A DNA stretch of 64,000 nucleotides from Himantopus leucocephalus (GCA_003993805.1 RSEF01000002.1:95187245-95251244); one strand, 5' to 3'; shown: positions 12,840-27,600, numbered from the stretch's first letter. Numbers and translations: made by a program. The notes: a model not told the origin generated them from the letters alone.

Positions 12840-14185
12840 CTGTGCAAACCAGATGACGGGATAGACAAAAAAACACCCCTAACTAAATTTGCAGATGATA
12901 CCAAGCCAAGAGGAGACTGTAGTTGGAGGACAGAATTAGAATTTGGAGAAAAGGTTGTTGTTGGTGGTGGTTTGTTGTTGGTTTTTTTAAAATATATAAA
13001 TAAATCGGCACAGACAAGCAAAAATTTATACTTTATTTTTACTGCCGGTCATCTTTAAGAGTCTGGTCAGTCTACCCTAGAAAACCTGTAGGGACCATGT
13101 GAGATTGATACTGCTTAGCATCAGTGTAATTTTTGTGAAATTCCCCAAAAGATCATCTCTTTTTGGGAAATAAGAGTTCTACAAGACAGAAGAGAATTGG
13201 AAATGATTGGAACAACATAAATGCCGGGCTGGGGTAAAAATGAGTGGATAAAAGTTGCAGTAGAAGGCATTGCAGAGCCTGGGTGAATTATGAGCTGGAT
13301 ATGAATCAGCAGTATTGCAGTGCCTTGAAACATTCACGTCACACAAGCAGGAAGCCTGCAAGGCACATGCTGTAATCCTTTCGCTTGTCAAAGCTTTGGT
13401 TAGGCTCAATTTGAATGCTATGTCTAGCTTTGGGCATTACACTTGTGCACTCTCCCCAGATTTTTCTTGTCTTTCTTGAAGAGAATAAGAGGATGCTCTG
13501 AGGTCTAGGAAGCGTGATCCGTGAAGAGTGATTGAGGTTTTGGGTTACATGTGTGGCATAAGGAGGAGAAGGGGGCTGGAGGAGATTTCTGCAGAAAAGG
13601 AAGAACTGTTCTCTGTGCCCATTCTTGATGAACTCGATTTACTGACCAGTATGGGCCATTCTTTATACACTAACCGTACTCCGCACGGAGTTTTTTGTAC
13701 TAGTAATGACCCTACTAGAAGAATCTGGTTTTTTACTTTCTGTGATGCACTCAAGTGGGTAATATGTAGAGGAATTTTGGTATTTGGGGGTGTGTGGGTG
13801 TTGGTGTTTGTTTTTTTCCTTTCAATGATTAGTTGACTGCAATTTGAGAGGGCTTGGGTTTTCTTTCTAGGTTTTGGCAGGTAAGTCGAAGATATGAAAG
13901 GCCACTGCAAGGGGGGACGGACCATCCCTCTCCATGTCTGTAACAATGAAGAAATGAAGGGATTAACTATGCAGCAAGGAAAATTCAGGTTATATTACAA
14001 AAAGCTTTTTTTCAGAGAAGGCCAGCTTCACACTAGAATAGCTTGCTTTTGAAGGTTTTGAAAAGCAGGTTAGACATCTGCCACAAAAGATCATGCACAT
14101 CTGATTCTACCAAGAGACAAGAGAGTAGATTAGATGACCTCTCAAGAATTTTTCCTGTTCTGTTTTCTGTGATTCTGTCAATTCC
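12840..14185 (+). mobile_element. Degraded CR1-type LINE, plus strand, 5' truncated
   Basis: Near 12880-12910 a short frame reads LTKFADDTKPRG, matching the FADD active-site block of the CR1 reverse transcriptase. The rest follows CR1 ORF2 order: a stretch like the family's large-family consensus at about 13390-13600, then about 13985-14085, where the bases follow the CR1 C-terminal coding block that begins ATTCAGGTTA, and finally a tail near 14120-14185 resembling the CR1 3' end with GATTCTGT-type units. Many indels and stops show that it is inactive and old. The 5' end is uncertain because the 29-N gap and low-complexity DNA precede it. CR1 is the dominant LINE of birds and other reptiles. 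Confidence 0.7.
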
Positions 14186-14499
14186 ATCATTATTCGTAAA
14201 AGGCACGTGCATTCACACAGAGAAGTGAGAATGTGAGACTGGCTGTACAGGGTCAGGCTGTTTAACACAGTACACCATCCTCAGTAGGAGTTGAACGCAG
14301 ATGTGTGGGAAGGACTGTACAAACAGCATAACTAACTACACAGGATGGTACTTATTCTGTAGATGGTTTATGTGTATTTAGTAGCTCTTGGTAGATTCTA
14401 GTTCTATGAATTCGACTGGTGCTCCTTGAACTAGTCTGAGCTGTCGGTGTTCATGGTATCCCACAACAAGAAGTTCTCGCAGCTGAATCACATGTGTGA

Positions 14500-15400
14500 A
14501 GACCCACCTCTTTCTCTTGGTTTTGAACCTGACTCCCTTCTAGCTTCATTTGGTGCTTTTTGGCCCTTGTTTTTTGGCAAGACATTAAAGACTCTACCTC
14601 TCCATTGCCACTAAAGACTTCATAGACCTTTAGCTTATTCAGTCTTAAACATTTCTGTTTCTAGATTCAAGAGTTCTAGTTATTTCTTATATGGAAGATG
14701 ATGCTTGGATTCTCCTTGTTGCCCTGTTTGGAACATTTTCAGCCCTACTATATATGCTTTGAGATGGAGGGAAAAAACTGCATGCACTCTGTAGGTTGCA
14801 AAGAGATGTTCTCTGTTCTATTCTCAATTCTTTTCCCAATAATTATTTTTCTTTTTTTTTTTTCCACTGCTGTTGAGCACTAAGCTTATGTTTCCATAAT
14901 CTGCCTGTCATAACCTCAAGGTCTCTCTTCCTGAGTAGTACTGGTCAACTCATTATATATTTGAAATTAGGACAGGTTTATTCTCCTGTGTATCTTTTTA
15001 CGTTTATCTATATTGAATTTCCTGTGCTGGTTTATTGCCTAATTACTAAGTCACATAAGGTCTTTATGTAGTTCTTCATTATAAGCCCTCACCTTCACTA
15101 CCCTAAATAATGAAGTAGCATCAGCAACTTTTTCCACTTTGCTCCACCCCTTTTCTAGCTTGCTTATAAATACAATAAGCAGCACAAGTCCTGGGACAGA
15201 TCTCTGTGAATACTATTTACTTCCCTAACTCTTGTAGGCAATTTTAACCTATTCTTTGACAAGTTCTCGATCTGTGCAAGAACCTTCATTATTTTTTGGT
15301 AGCCACTTAGGTTCCTTAAGCCTTCTAGAAATCCAGATAGATTGTATGAACTGGATTTCCACTGTCCATGTGCTTGTGGGCATAAAAATATGACAGTAGT
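14500..15400 (-). mobile_element. Ancient CR1/L3-like LINE remnant, minus strand
   Basis: The plus strand reads as the reverse complement of an old CR1/L3-type ORF2 3' half. Blocks around 15120-15135 (GCATCAGCAACTTT), 15185-15210 (a CCTGGGACAGATCTCTG core) and 15330-15375 (AATCCAGATAGATT followed by a CACTGTCCATGTGCTTG-like run) are in the order seen in that family. The copy is heavily mutated with no intact reading frame. The left boundary near 14500 is approximate. Identification rests on remembered consensus resemblance, not alignment. Confidence 0.6.
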
Positions 15401-18400
15401 AGCAAACAATGGGATTCTCTTTTACATGAGAAACTACTCTTTTCACAAAATACAAATTTGTTAGCTTAATCACAGTATTAAATTCCTAGTTCAGACACAT
15501 AGACTTGCTGTGCTTTTTAATGCTCAGAATACAATGATTTCATCATCTGTGTCTTCATTTTTGGAATACTGCAATTATAAAGGGATGCATTTTAATGCTT
15601 GAAGAAGGATTTTGATGAAGAACATTGTTAACAGTGTGCTATTGAGTATGTCATGTTACACAGTAAAAAGATTTATGAATGCCTGTGAAGCTTTTCAGTA
15701 GGCATGATTAGTATTTAAACAAACTGGATTCTTTTAAGCACTGTTTAGTGTTATATTATTGCTGAGATTATTGACAAAAAAAAGTGTTTCAGTCTATTGT
15801 GGTGTCCTTTTTATTTCCTAATTTGTAGTTGAATACAGCTCAGCAAACTCGAGTGAACGGAAAAAGAAAAAGTAGCTTCAAGTCAGGGTTATGCTCCCCT
15901 GGTCATGTCCTTTGCTCTGAGTTTGGCAAAAGGGCTTAGTTTACTTGCTTGCATTAGGTGGATATATACAGCCCTTTGCGAATGAGGAGTTTTGCTAATT
16001 ATTTCATTGTATGAGCAAGCTAGGATCTCTGCTCCTTTAATGGAGAGGAGCCCATCATTAAAAATGTAATGCACATTTTTGTGTAATTAAAAATGGTGCA
16101 TCTGAGTACTTTTCAAGGTTTTTCCCTTCCCCCAATTCCTTCCTTCCTCCAGCACACTTCTGGCATGGGGGTGTGTTGTTTCCTGTAGCAAATATTGAGG
16201 GTTGATATGAACAGAAGATATTGTCTTTATCACCTTTCATCTCTTATGATTGAAAGCAAATGTTTTCTTCATGATTTTGATTTTTAAAAAAACTCAAACA
16301 ACTACAAATATTTAAATTCCTCTCCCGAAAGGTTCCAAGGAAGGATCTGTGAATGCATATAATTATACCTAATAATTCCACCACTGTCAGATTAGATTGA
16401 TTTTTAGTCACTTTTGTGCAGATTAGATTCAACTCAGGTGCTCAAAGTGAAAGAAGGCACATTAATCTGCAGTGACGTTCTGTCTTTCCCAATTAGCGAG
16501 TTCTAAGAGATGTTAGATAACGCAAGTTTGATGGTGTGAAGCATTTTTGTTCTCCCACAGACTTTGGTAAAGTTAAGGAGGCTTAGGCCTTCAGAGGCAA
16601 CCATAGTCAAGTGTTGGACCTACAAAAAAAAAAAGCATGAAAAACTAATGAAAATTAACAATATTCTTGACATATTTGAAGGCTGGAGACAAATGATGGT
16701 GTTTGAGGAGAGAGATTTTGAGGGAGACTTTTAAAAAAATTAAATATCTGTAATGTAAGCCTGTGGTGTATGTGTCTTTGTGCAATCAAAATATGCATTT
16801 CAAAATTTTGATCAGCGTATTGACATTTACAAGGCGTGTAAGTTTGTGTGTAGTGGTTTATCTAATGCTGCATAACCTTGTTGTCTGACATGTATGTGTT
16901 TCTGTGTAGCGTTGAAGGTCACGCACGTATTTCTTCAAACTGCATGTGCTCAGGCCATAATTTTAATTATTTTTGAAGCAATAGTACATTAGCATTACAG
17001 AAGTGAACAGTGAAGGACAAAGTACTGAAAAATGAAGTGCAAATAAATGACATTGCAATGTGTGCATGTCTTCTGATTTGGCAGAATTAATGCTGGCAAG
17101 GCTTTGCTGTAGCTCAAAGTATATGTTTATTGCTTAATTATCTCAGTTACTGAATATGCTCATTGCATAATCTGGGGAAGCAGTAATTGAGTCCATTACT
17201 GTAGATAAACAATTGCCAATTTATAGTACTTCAGAAAAAAAATCTTGACTGTAAACAGCTATTACAAAATCTAAAATATTGATGCTATCTTACTTTTACC
17301 ACAGTGAAATCTTAAGTGATTTTCTTAATATGCGCTCTGCCAATGCTTGTTGAAAATTGCCAATATTTTCTTTTTTATTTCTTGGAGAAAGGAGTCTACT
17401 CCAATTATACTAAAATATTTTCTGCCTTCCCAAACTTGCCATAATTTTTTGGATGAGCTATTAATTTTTTGTTTGTTTGTTTAATGTTGGTATTAGCTAA
17501 AGTCAAGAAGCCAGTTCTTTTTAATAACTTAGGAAGATTGGCTTTTGATTAAATGAGAGCAATATGGGATGTAATTTTAACTGATGGAGCAAAGATGATT
17601 TGGTAGGCGTATAGGTAGTTTTCAATCTCCTACTTAAAAAGATATAATAGGTTAATCCTATCTCAGGAATGCTTGCATTAATCCCGATTTAGTGTTAAAA
17701 CAAATGAAAAACCAAACCTGGTAGGGGCTCCATATTAATACCAGAAACTAGTTTGAATGGCATGGTGAGATGTAGGGTTTTTCCTGCAGATCATAATCCC
17801 TTGTAATTTTTAGGTTTAATTCCCTCTATTTTGCCAGGCTGTTAACCCACTTAATCCCAAAGCAGTGATCAATATCCACTTTCCTACTTTCATAAAGCTC
17901 TAACTGATTGTTTAAAAATGTACCATAGGTTGGAAAGACAGAATTTTGCTACATCTGAAACAATCCATTTAAGAAACAGGTTTGGTTGGGTGTTTGGGTT
18001 TGTGGGTGGTTGTTTTCTTTTTTTCCTTTATTAGTGATTATGAATTATCCAGAGCTTTAAGATATGTAATTACACGACCCAACTCCTGCATCAGCAGGGA
18101 CACTCCAGTCTTGTCTGAACTATTTCTGTTTGGATGAAGCAAGGCCTGGGCTGATTCCTCTTGGAAGCAGAGGAAGACTCTCTGTTGACCATAGTGGGAG
18201 CTAGAATTCCTCCAGAAAGAGGAGTTACTTTGTATGCTCAAGTAGATTATGTGACTCTAAAATTGGAATTGGGACTTCTAATGTCTTATGAGAATGCAGT
18301 TGCAACCTGTATGAAAGACTTTCTGTCTTCTAACCGCCCACTGCCCCCTTGCTTTGTTAGCATATGTACTCTCATATTACAACATGTGCTATACAGCAGT

Positions 18401-21400
18401 GATAGATTGGTTTTTAATATATATATGAGTATAGAGAGATTTTAATATGTATTTACATAACTGGAAGTCATGTACACAGACACATACATATATAAAGGTA
18501 AAACTTCTATATACATATATAGAAGTGTGCGTGCAAGTGTGTGTAAAAAGCACTCCAGAAGGCTCTCCTACTATCCTTAAAATTTTGCTATTGAGTATAA
18601 TAAGAGTGAGTACAGGTCTCCTGTTATGCAGAATTATTCTCCCAGTCTCAAGGGGCAATTTTGTATCTTATGTCTGTAAAATGAAACTGATCTCAGAAAT
18701 ACTTAGCCCAGAAGTGTTCATTTAATCTTGGAAGTAGTCCCACTGAATTTAATGAGCCCTTAGATGGTAAATTCTTTGGGGCTCTTACTTTCCTTTGTGC
18801 CTTATTCAGTGGTAAGCACACTCTCCATTAGCTTTTACATTAACATCTACTGTTACTTACAGCAAAATGCTTTTAGGTTTTGGCTTGAAAATGATAATTC
18901 AGACACACAGGCACAAAAAACTGTGAGGCAAAAGACAACAATTAAATTAGAATTATTCCAAAATTACATTTGAAGAATCTGAGTTGGCTTTTGGAAATTT
19001 CAATAGCTACAATTTCGAGTGCTGCTGCAGGGGTCGCCTGATTTGGCCTTAATTGGAAAAGAAGTCTTACAGCCATTGGGATTTTTGAGAGAGAAAGGAT
19101 TGTAGACCTCAGATAGTAAACACTCCAACCTACTAATGAACGCTGATAGTCAAGGTAACTCTGGCTTCTATGTAGCTGGGAGTAAGCGTAGAAAACCACA
19201 GCTTTTGTTAACTCCAGTGCTGACAGCCAAAGGTATCCAACTGACTGCACCAGCTCCGGATGAGCCTTCTCTTCTTCATGCTTCCCAAATCACATGCCCA
19301 AAATAAGCTTCCTGCAGGCTGGAATTGCTCAGTAGAATTGATGTGGTCTGACTATATATTTATTAATAAAGCTATACGTAAAGCACAAGCTCATTTTAGG
19401 TAATTGGCACACCTTTTTTTTTTTTTCTTTTTTTCTTCCCAGACGGTTTCAGTCTTAAGTTTTTCTTTAGTTAGGACAGCATTTCTATTCTGGTGGTGTG
19501 AAACAATGCCCCGCACTGACCAGTGCTCAGTATGAGGTTTACAGTGCATGACCATATTCCTTTAGCAGCATGCTTTGAAAGAATTAATGGGAAATTGTGC
19601 ATGGGTTTTTAGGTATTTTTATCTTGAGGGCTACTCTGCTAGCATCTGTATTTTCTCTTTTGAGAAAAAAAGAGAGAGGTAGGAAATGGGAGAAAGGGGG
19701 AGCAGTACTAAATACAAATGTAGGCAATAAAACCAAACTAGTCTATCATTACTATGAGAAAATTAGGTGAGATGAGTTGATTTGTGTATTGGTTTTCACT
19801 TTAAAGCTGTGTTTGAAAGGCACATTATCTATTGCATTGGTTTTCATGTTAAAAAATGGTATTCTGGCTCAGCAGTGCTGTCAAGAAGTACAATATGTCC
19901 CACCTCATTAAGTACCATCTTTTTCCTCTCAGTCTGTCTAGAACAGCAGGAAAACTAGTTTTCCAATAGAAAAATAATCAGTTTTGTACATTTCCTTTCT
20001 TCACCTCTGTGTCTGTATTCATCTAAAAATTCAATCAACTTTCCAGGGAAGTGCCTCTAGAACAACAGTCCTAATAAAGGTGCCATTCAGAACATCAGGG
20101 CCTGTTGTTTGGGGTGTAGCAAGGTAAGCAACTATGACAGCCCAAACAAAAAAAAAAAACATTGGATATATAGAGAAGGAAAATCTACCTATTTAATAGA
20201 AATATAAACTGTGGTTGATTGACAGCATAGCTAGAAGTAGTTTAGGAAGGGAGGCATTTTCTTCTCTGTTTAAGCATGTGACCAAGATGTTCATCACTGT
20301 TTGGGTGTTAGAAGTGCAGTACTGTTCAGATTAAGGGCCTGATCCACCATAACCAAGGTGCAACTTTGCCAATGAACCAGCTTGCTTCGCTGAGTAGACA
20401 GCAGCAAACTGCAGATGCTGGCTTTACTGTTGGAACTCAGAGAAAAACAACTCCAAAAGCCAGGAAGAAAAGGCAACGGCAAAAAACGTCAAAACATTGC
20501 CTATGTTTTCAGGTAATTGCTTTCATCACTATTCAGCTTTTAGGAATTTCAGCATCCTTCAGGTTAAAGTGATTCTCCTCATGGGACTCTTATCAGTGCC
20601 GTCTCCTTATTCCTTAGAGCAGCCACTCGGAGGTCCTGCAAGAAATCAATTTTAAACCTGCATTGTCTTTCTGAAGAATACTCCCAAAGACTGAATGAGG
20701 GGCTCTGATTAGACCTTTTGCTTTCAGAGGCTTCAGATCATACTGATACTGTTCAACCAGTTGGAGTAGGGATACTGAATGAATAAAACGGTGTTAACTT
20801 CCAAAGGTCACTCCTTTGCGAAGTCAGAGAGAGTGGCTCTTGGCAGAAGTTGGCTGCACACAAGGCTGAAGTCCCACATCAAAGGTTAGATAGCAAATTG
20901 TATTTTGCAGCTGAGGTAATACCAGAGGATGTGTAACTATGTGAATGAGTATTGTTTGCAATACAAAAAGCCCTTTCTGAAAAGTAAATAAATACAGGTT
21001 TAGGAAAAAAGCAAACAAACTAGCATAATTTATTCCCTTCATCCTAAAATATTTACATCTTTGGTTCTATTGTAGAAACAAAAGGTAAGAGACCCCAGTG
21101 TGTAACAGAAGAAATAAGCATGCAAATCAATTGCAGACAACAGACATCAGTTACCAATTTGCCACTAGGTGATGTTTAACAACCTGAGAGTAATGAAAGG
21201 AATTTTCAGGGAGAATAATTTACTGTGTTCTGGGCTACGCATGTGCTAAGGATGATGTCATACCCTGAAAAGAATAACTATGCAGACCATAAACAGTCTT
21301 TCAGCTAGAGAGATTTAACACTTACACTCCTGTCTTGCAAAGTATCTTTGAAGAAATCACTTTTCTGTTTCCCCAAAGCCTCCTCTTTATCCAAAGAAGG

Positions 21401-21490
21401 ATATTTCAAATCAAAAAGCAAGTTTTACTGTTAAAACTGTGCTGAACAGTGATCCGCTGTAGTGAAAAGTGAGACGCATGTAACTAAATA
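15400..21490. other. Non-coding stretch, no gene recognised
   Basis: AT-rich sequence with short open frames only. It contains a mixed AT/TG microsatellite-like zone at 18415-18545, a T-run at 19412-19435, and short A-runs. No exon with matching acceptor, donor and open phase stood out. It may be intergenic or part of a divergent non-coding transcript from island 1. Confidence 0.4.
18415..18545. repeat. AT/TG-rich microsatellite-like zone with a 10-bp-arm palindrome
   Basis: Interrupted TA, CA and TG tracts occur here. Within them CTTCTATATA (18504-18513) and TATATAGAAG (18516-18525) are perfect complements separated by two bases, so the DNA could extrude a short cruciform. Simple-sequence slippage explains it well enough. 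Confidence 0.55.
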
Positions 21491-21504
21491 GGAGTGTAGC
21501 TTAA

Positions 21505-21670
21505 TAATGGAGCACAGGAATGGGAGAGGAGGTCAGACCTTGAATCCTTTTGGCACTATGTCACTGACTTGTTTTGCAACCTCAGGCAAGACCTCAGTTT
21601 GCCTCTCAAAAAGCAGGGGGTAACCTCACCTGCATTACAGGGTTATAGGAAGGTTAGGTAGGATTCGGTA
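21505..21670 (+). mobile_element. MIR-type SINE, plus strand, degraded
   Basis: The order of blocks follows the MIR consensus: an AGCACAGGAAT-like segment, GGTCAGACCTTGAATCC, GGCACTATGTCACTGAC, the core CCTCAGGCAAGACCTCAGTTTG, then a tail reading CTGCATTACAGGGTTATAGG. MIR-type elements are tRNA-derived CORE-SINEs found across amniotes. The copy is ancient and non-functional. There is no obvious regulatory role. Confidence 0.7.
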
Positions 21671-21679
21671 TGGCGGCTG

Positions 21680-24600
21680 CTGGCTTTGGTGTAAGTGCAG
21701 CCGTTTGTCTGACAAGAATGGGACTGAGGCAGTTCCATCAGCAAAAGCTGTGAGAACCTCAGGTAAAAAATATGGTGGATGTACAACATGTTCACTTACT
21801 TAAGACTTGCACTAACCTAAGTGCCAGTGTTCCCAATATTTAATAATACTCAGATCTTGTGTACATTCAGATAATTAGACAAAGAGCAAGACTTTGTTTA
21901 GCTGCAAAGGTGCAACTTTAAAACAGTATTTTGGAAATGATGATATTGTGCTTACTCTTGACTCTGATGGAAATGATTAGCCAAGAAGCTGTGGAAATGC
22001 CCCCGAATTATTATGGGGCCACTGGAATGCAGTTTGTAACCTCAAGCAGGCACTATTACCTTCCATGTCCACTGCCACACGCTGCATCTTGCTGTTGACT
22101 GCATCGGACTGATGGGTTCACACAAAGGTTGGAAAAGGAAACGCCACATTCCTGCGCTGTCTTTGACTTTCTTCCATCGGCTCTTTTCCATAGCAGGCTT
22201 CAAGATCCCACTGGGAGTTGCGGTATTTGGGCATTGTATTAAGCACTTTATCTAAGCTCTCTGAAATACCTACTTACTGAGTGCTCTGCTCACACACATC
22301 TGCTGCTCGCTTACGCTGGAAAGCTCATAGACTTTTCCCTTTTGCATTATGGGAAACCATCTCAGAAATGGCACTCTGGAGAGTTAAACCTTTTTTTAGA
22401 AAAGACTGGAGGAAAAAAAAGGTATGAAAATAGATTCATATAAAATTAAATACATGAATTTAATGCTGCTGTGCTGGTTCTAGACTATATGTTCCAGCTT
22501 TTTCTCATCTAATCCTAAATGTATAGCTCATTGCTTGCACAGTTGCTGTGCTTGTTACATTTGACAAAATAATCTTTCTGTACTATCCGCCTCTGCTAGG
22601 ATTTCTGAGCATATATCCAAAAAAATAATGTGGCTTATTTTTAAATTAACAATGTAATATTGGGGTGGCGTTGGGGGGAAGGGAGGGGAGGTTTCTGTGG
22701 CTGTATTGTCTAATAGGGATGAAAACAGTCTTTCTCCTGGATCCACACGGTTGCTCTCCAGGTAGAACTATTTGCACCATGTAAAGGAAGAGTTAAACAT
22801 GCAGGCAAGCCACAAGGTGGGAAGGAGGAGGACATCAACAGTTCAGGCAGATCTTCCTGGTTTTGTCCATCCCAAGCAGTGCTGCTTTGGCTGTGGCAGC
22901 TGCTGTAGCTCTAGGGCTGGAAGAGCAGCTGCCAACTACTACCTTGAGGTGCTGGATTATTTTTTTTTTTCCCCTCTAATCCCTCCATGCTGGGCTCATG
23001 CTCAGCCATGGTGTACTCGGTTCCGGTGCAGGATTTAGGTATCGGGCAGTAAACATTAAAACAGTTCCAGACAAAGTGATTTTTATCCACCTTGTCTAAA
23101 ATCAGTGGAAGGAAGGCGATGAATGTACTAATATCAAAGGTCATTGCTACACAGCAAGACAGAAGAAAACTTGTTAGAATTCCCTTATTACTCAAATGTA
23201 CCCTGGATAAAATATTTTATACTTGCATATACTTTGAGATTGTGGGGTAGAAGGATTTAAGAATAAGTAAGGAGCTGTAAGAATGTTAGACAAATTCCTA
23301 ATACTTGATAACGGTTAACAAAGAAGCCTGAGTGCTGGATTATTCCTTGGTTTTACAGAAAAGTTTCTTTGTACTTTGGATAAATTATTTGACCCCCCCA
23401 CACACACGTCGTCCACTGGTTCCAGAAATCAAAACCCTAGGTAAAGTATGTGAATTCGTACGGTCTGGGCCAGATCATGAGGGAGAAACTGAATTAAGAC
23501 ATAAAGGTGATACTTGCCTTTTGCTTTTGCCAGCAGCTTGCGTGTCTGCAAAGCTCACCTGCAGCAATTTAGTACTGCCAGTACATTCCAATTAAGCACA
23601 CACTTAAGTGGAGACCTAGCTGAGGATGATCTACAAAATTATTGCCTCTGCAGGTTATACAAAATAAGTGAGCTGCAAATCACCTTTGTATTAAAAAGAT
23701 AAACTAAACCCAAGCTCGGCTGGAAGCTGAGGGGGTGCCACCATGCGTTTGTAGTGGCCCTTGTAATCTTTTCCCGAGTACCCACTTTGGGGGGTATCAG
23801 AGAGAGGATATGAAGCTAAACAGACCTTTGGTCTGACCCAAACCATCCATTTGTGCAGGCGTAGCTCATTTGCAATGTCATTTAGGCAAATGGTAAATGT
23901 AATTAAATCATTGAATTGCAGTGGGTGTTGACCATTTTAAAACCTTAATTGGGCAATAAAACTGGAATCTGGATTACGGGTGGAGTCCTGAGACTGTGGG
24001 AATGCTAATCAATGCACACTTTACAGTAGGAAGACCAGACTAATAGGAAAACCTACCAAGTACTCGTTAAGGGTTTGTCCTACCTGAAAAGTGAGTGGTA
24101 TTATTATATTTTTACCACATCAGTCCACTTCCTTTACCTGCCAGTAATTTCTTCTGATGCTTGTAACTAAAAAGAAATGTTCCCGCTTTCTTGTGCTGCT
24201 TGTGCTTCACAAGCCATATATATAACAAATCGTGCCTTTCTAACACAACTGTTTATTAAGTTCCAATCACTGCCTCCACTAGAAACCTGCTGAAGGCAAA
24301 CTATTCAGTTGTCACTGAAGGCATAATTTAACAATGCGGCATATCTCTACACTGACAAATTCAGCCTTTTTATTGTGGTTAATCTATGATGTGTGGAGCA
24401 GACGGTACCTTCGTTTTGCAGACCTGTCTGTGGGAAGCCTGCTTCCTCTCCTTTGCTCTTCTGCATAGGATAAACAGAGCCTATTTATTGACAAAGCCAC
24501 GGAGGTACAAAGTTGAAGCCCTTGGGTGCCACTTTTACAGTCCCTTTTCAGAAGGCACCTTCTCCTTCAAGCAATTGGTTTCCAAGTGGCCTCCAGCATT

Positions 24601-27600
24601 CCCTACAAAATTGTCTTGTTTCACATTTGGCAAAAAAATTATATTGCTGACCCACTGTGTTAACAGCGATGGTACATAGTGAAGGATAGATGGAAGCATT
24701 TGGGTGAGAAATCTGTGACAGGCTTTTATGTGAAAACATTTAGTATCTGCTCTCGCTTTAATCACTTACTGTTTTTAATGCAGTGACAAAAACATCCTGC
24801 TGAAATAGGAACACTGGGATCCCATCCGCAGGGAGAACGAATGGTATCAGACAGGCCTTACTATCATGTAGACGCAACAGTATATCAGGCAAACGTACTA
24901 GTTGCTAGTTTTACTGTTGTTTTTAAGACTGCTTGAGAAAAGTTGCTTTAACCAGGCTTATGAACTTTCAAATGGCCACATAAAATTATATCTTGTCTTT
25001 GTTTATCCATAACATAAAGCTACTCTGGTAAAAATAAAATAGAGACTTCATCTTTTAGAGGTTTTCTATACCTTTATGTTGCCCTCAGGCTGCTTCTATT
25101 TTTCTTGGGAGAAAGCTCATTCATATTTCTTCCAGAATAGGACCAGCCACTTCCACTTTGTAAAGGCTAGAGCTGTTTGTGATAAATCCTCAGTCCTTTC
25201 GGTCACATGTATATTTGAATGAAGTGTAATAGTTATTTTTCTTTTGTAGTTTAAACATCCGCATTTTGTAGTTGTGGATATTCTTGCCAGATTAAATTGT
25301 AATATATTGAAACATGTCATTGCTGTGCGAGAAATATCGTAGAAACACAGTGCTCTTCTTTTTTCCTGTAACAGATCTTAGGAGAAAGTATCAAAACAAA
25401 TGATGACATATGGAGTAACAACAGGCTATGTAAGAATGATGAATATGCTCCAGGTTTAATGTAGATGGAAATGGAAGCACGTTCATACCTGCCAAAACCT
25501 TTTAAAAACGTTTTGAAAACTGGTGTTTACATTCTTTGAAATGTTTATATCCAGAAGCAACCTCCTCCTTTGGCAAACTTGGTTTAAATCATCTTGGACC
25601 TCTGACAACCAAACTGACGAACATACTGATATGCTCTGATGTTGTCCTAAAGCTTGTTTTCAACAGGCAAGTTAACAAAAGTAAAAATTAAGGACTGGGA
25701 TTTGGGAAACTAGCTCCCGATGAGGAACTAACACTCTGAAAATGTTAGCCTCTGGTGGTTTGCTCCAGTTGGCCCAAAAGTATCGTATCAGTCAAGGTGA
25801 ATTTTAGGAATAATGAAAAAAAGAAAGTGCAAGAGTTGCCAACAGCATTCTCTTTTACCAAGCACTTTCCTTAATAATTCATGGTCTCCTGCAACTCCTG
25901 ACCCTTCTGTGGTACAGTATGCAGCGTAGACGGCAGCAGCACGGTGTGGCTCCTATTCAGCTTGTACGTGGTGCCAAATGATTCAATATTTATTAGGTTG
26001 TCAAACCAGCATGATATCTGTAGGGCTGGACTTACCCAGCACAGTTTTGCAAGTCCAGTCTCACTGTTTCTTCTGTCCTTAACTTTCTCCTCAGATACAG
26101 GACAATGTCCTAGTTCCAGTCCAATACAGGGGAAGGAATGGGGAGAAGGAGACCTGTTCTCCCTCTACTCCTCCCTGGCAAAGGAGCAAAGCAGACAAGA
26201 GTTGTGCACTCATTGGCTCAGGGAGCATCCACGGGAAGTGACAGTGCTGGGACCCTTGTGCCCTGGGAGATGAGAAGGTGCTCTGCCCTCCTCTCTGGGG
26301 TACCAGCACACATCCCAGCTGTTCCCTCCTCCCACCCTTACAAGTCAGGGGAGATCAGATCAGCTGTGGGGTTGGGATCGGGTTGATGAAAGTCTTGTGG
26401 TGTGCTCTTTTTCTTACTTGCTGTTTGTCCAAAAGGGTATTTTTATCATTATCAAGAAAAATTCACCCAGTATAGCAGCAGCTCTGTTGGAGCAAATCAG
26501 TGGTACAGGTGAGGAGTCCAGAAATTACCCACCCCTGTGTGCTTGGTTTGAGCAAATAAGCTTTACCCATCTTTATTCATTGCACATCTCTGGAACAAAT
26601 GGAGGACATAAAGTGCTTTGTTCTTGCCCAAGCTGAAGGGGGAAAAAAAGAAGTTGCATTTAATAGACAGAAGTCTTGGATTCTGGAGTAGAAGCTGTGT
26701 ATGACTACCTCTCAGATGACACTCCAGTTCAGGAACAGTGGTGAAAGGACATCTGTTGGCAAATTGCCTTTTTGGGTTACTGAGAGCAGCAAGCTGAAAA
26801 ACAAGAGATGAGGATACGTGGGATCCCAGCTGACCATAAGACATCAAATTGCACTCTTTAAAAGAAAACTGATTACCAGACATATTAAGCTTTAATCTTA
26901 TTTGCAGTTAGTAGCCCCAAAGAGAATGCTTTGTTGGAGACCTTCCAAGAACAGCTATTGCAGACAGCTTGTAAAACAAAGACAATGTGATAGAAATAAT
27001 GCAAATACAGTTCAACATTTGCTATAATAAAGTTATTTTATGATGCCCTTTGTAACAACCTCAACAATAGATGCCAATTTCTTCATTGGCAATTAGTTCT
27101 AGTGGGACAAACACTTCCCCAAAGTTGACGTGAAGACAGTATTTACATATTTCTGTCTTTTTGCAAAACGGATTGTATCTGGCACGTAAATACACTTTTT
27201 ATTTCTAAGGTTTTCTTTTAAAAACACCATTTAAACACTGAATAAACTCCATTAAGGTACTGCTTGTTTGCATTCAGTTCAGATGGGATGCTGCTTCAGA
27301 TTCCGATGCAGCAAATTGCCAAACCCTGACACAGTGACCTGCTTCAGCTGGGGAACATTTTAATCCCAGTTCTGCGAGGATTCTTTGGCAAGGCTGCTCC
27401 TGGCTGTCGTCCTCATGACACCGAGGCATGCTGCTGACATGAGTTATGGTTACGCGTACCCTGTCTGTGGGATCTGGCCCCTGGTGCCTCTGTTTACCTT
27501 GTAGGCAGCCTGAGCTTCAGTTCCTCATCTGCCCTGAGCCTGGCGGCTTTGGGATTTGTGTTGGTCAGTTCACCTCTCTGCAGCTGTATGTGGGCCGCAC

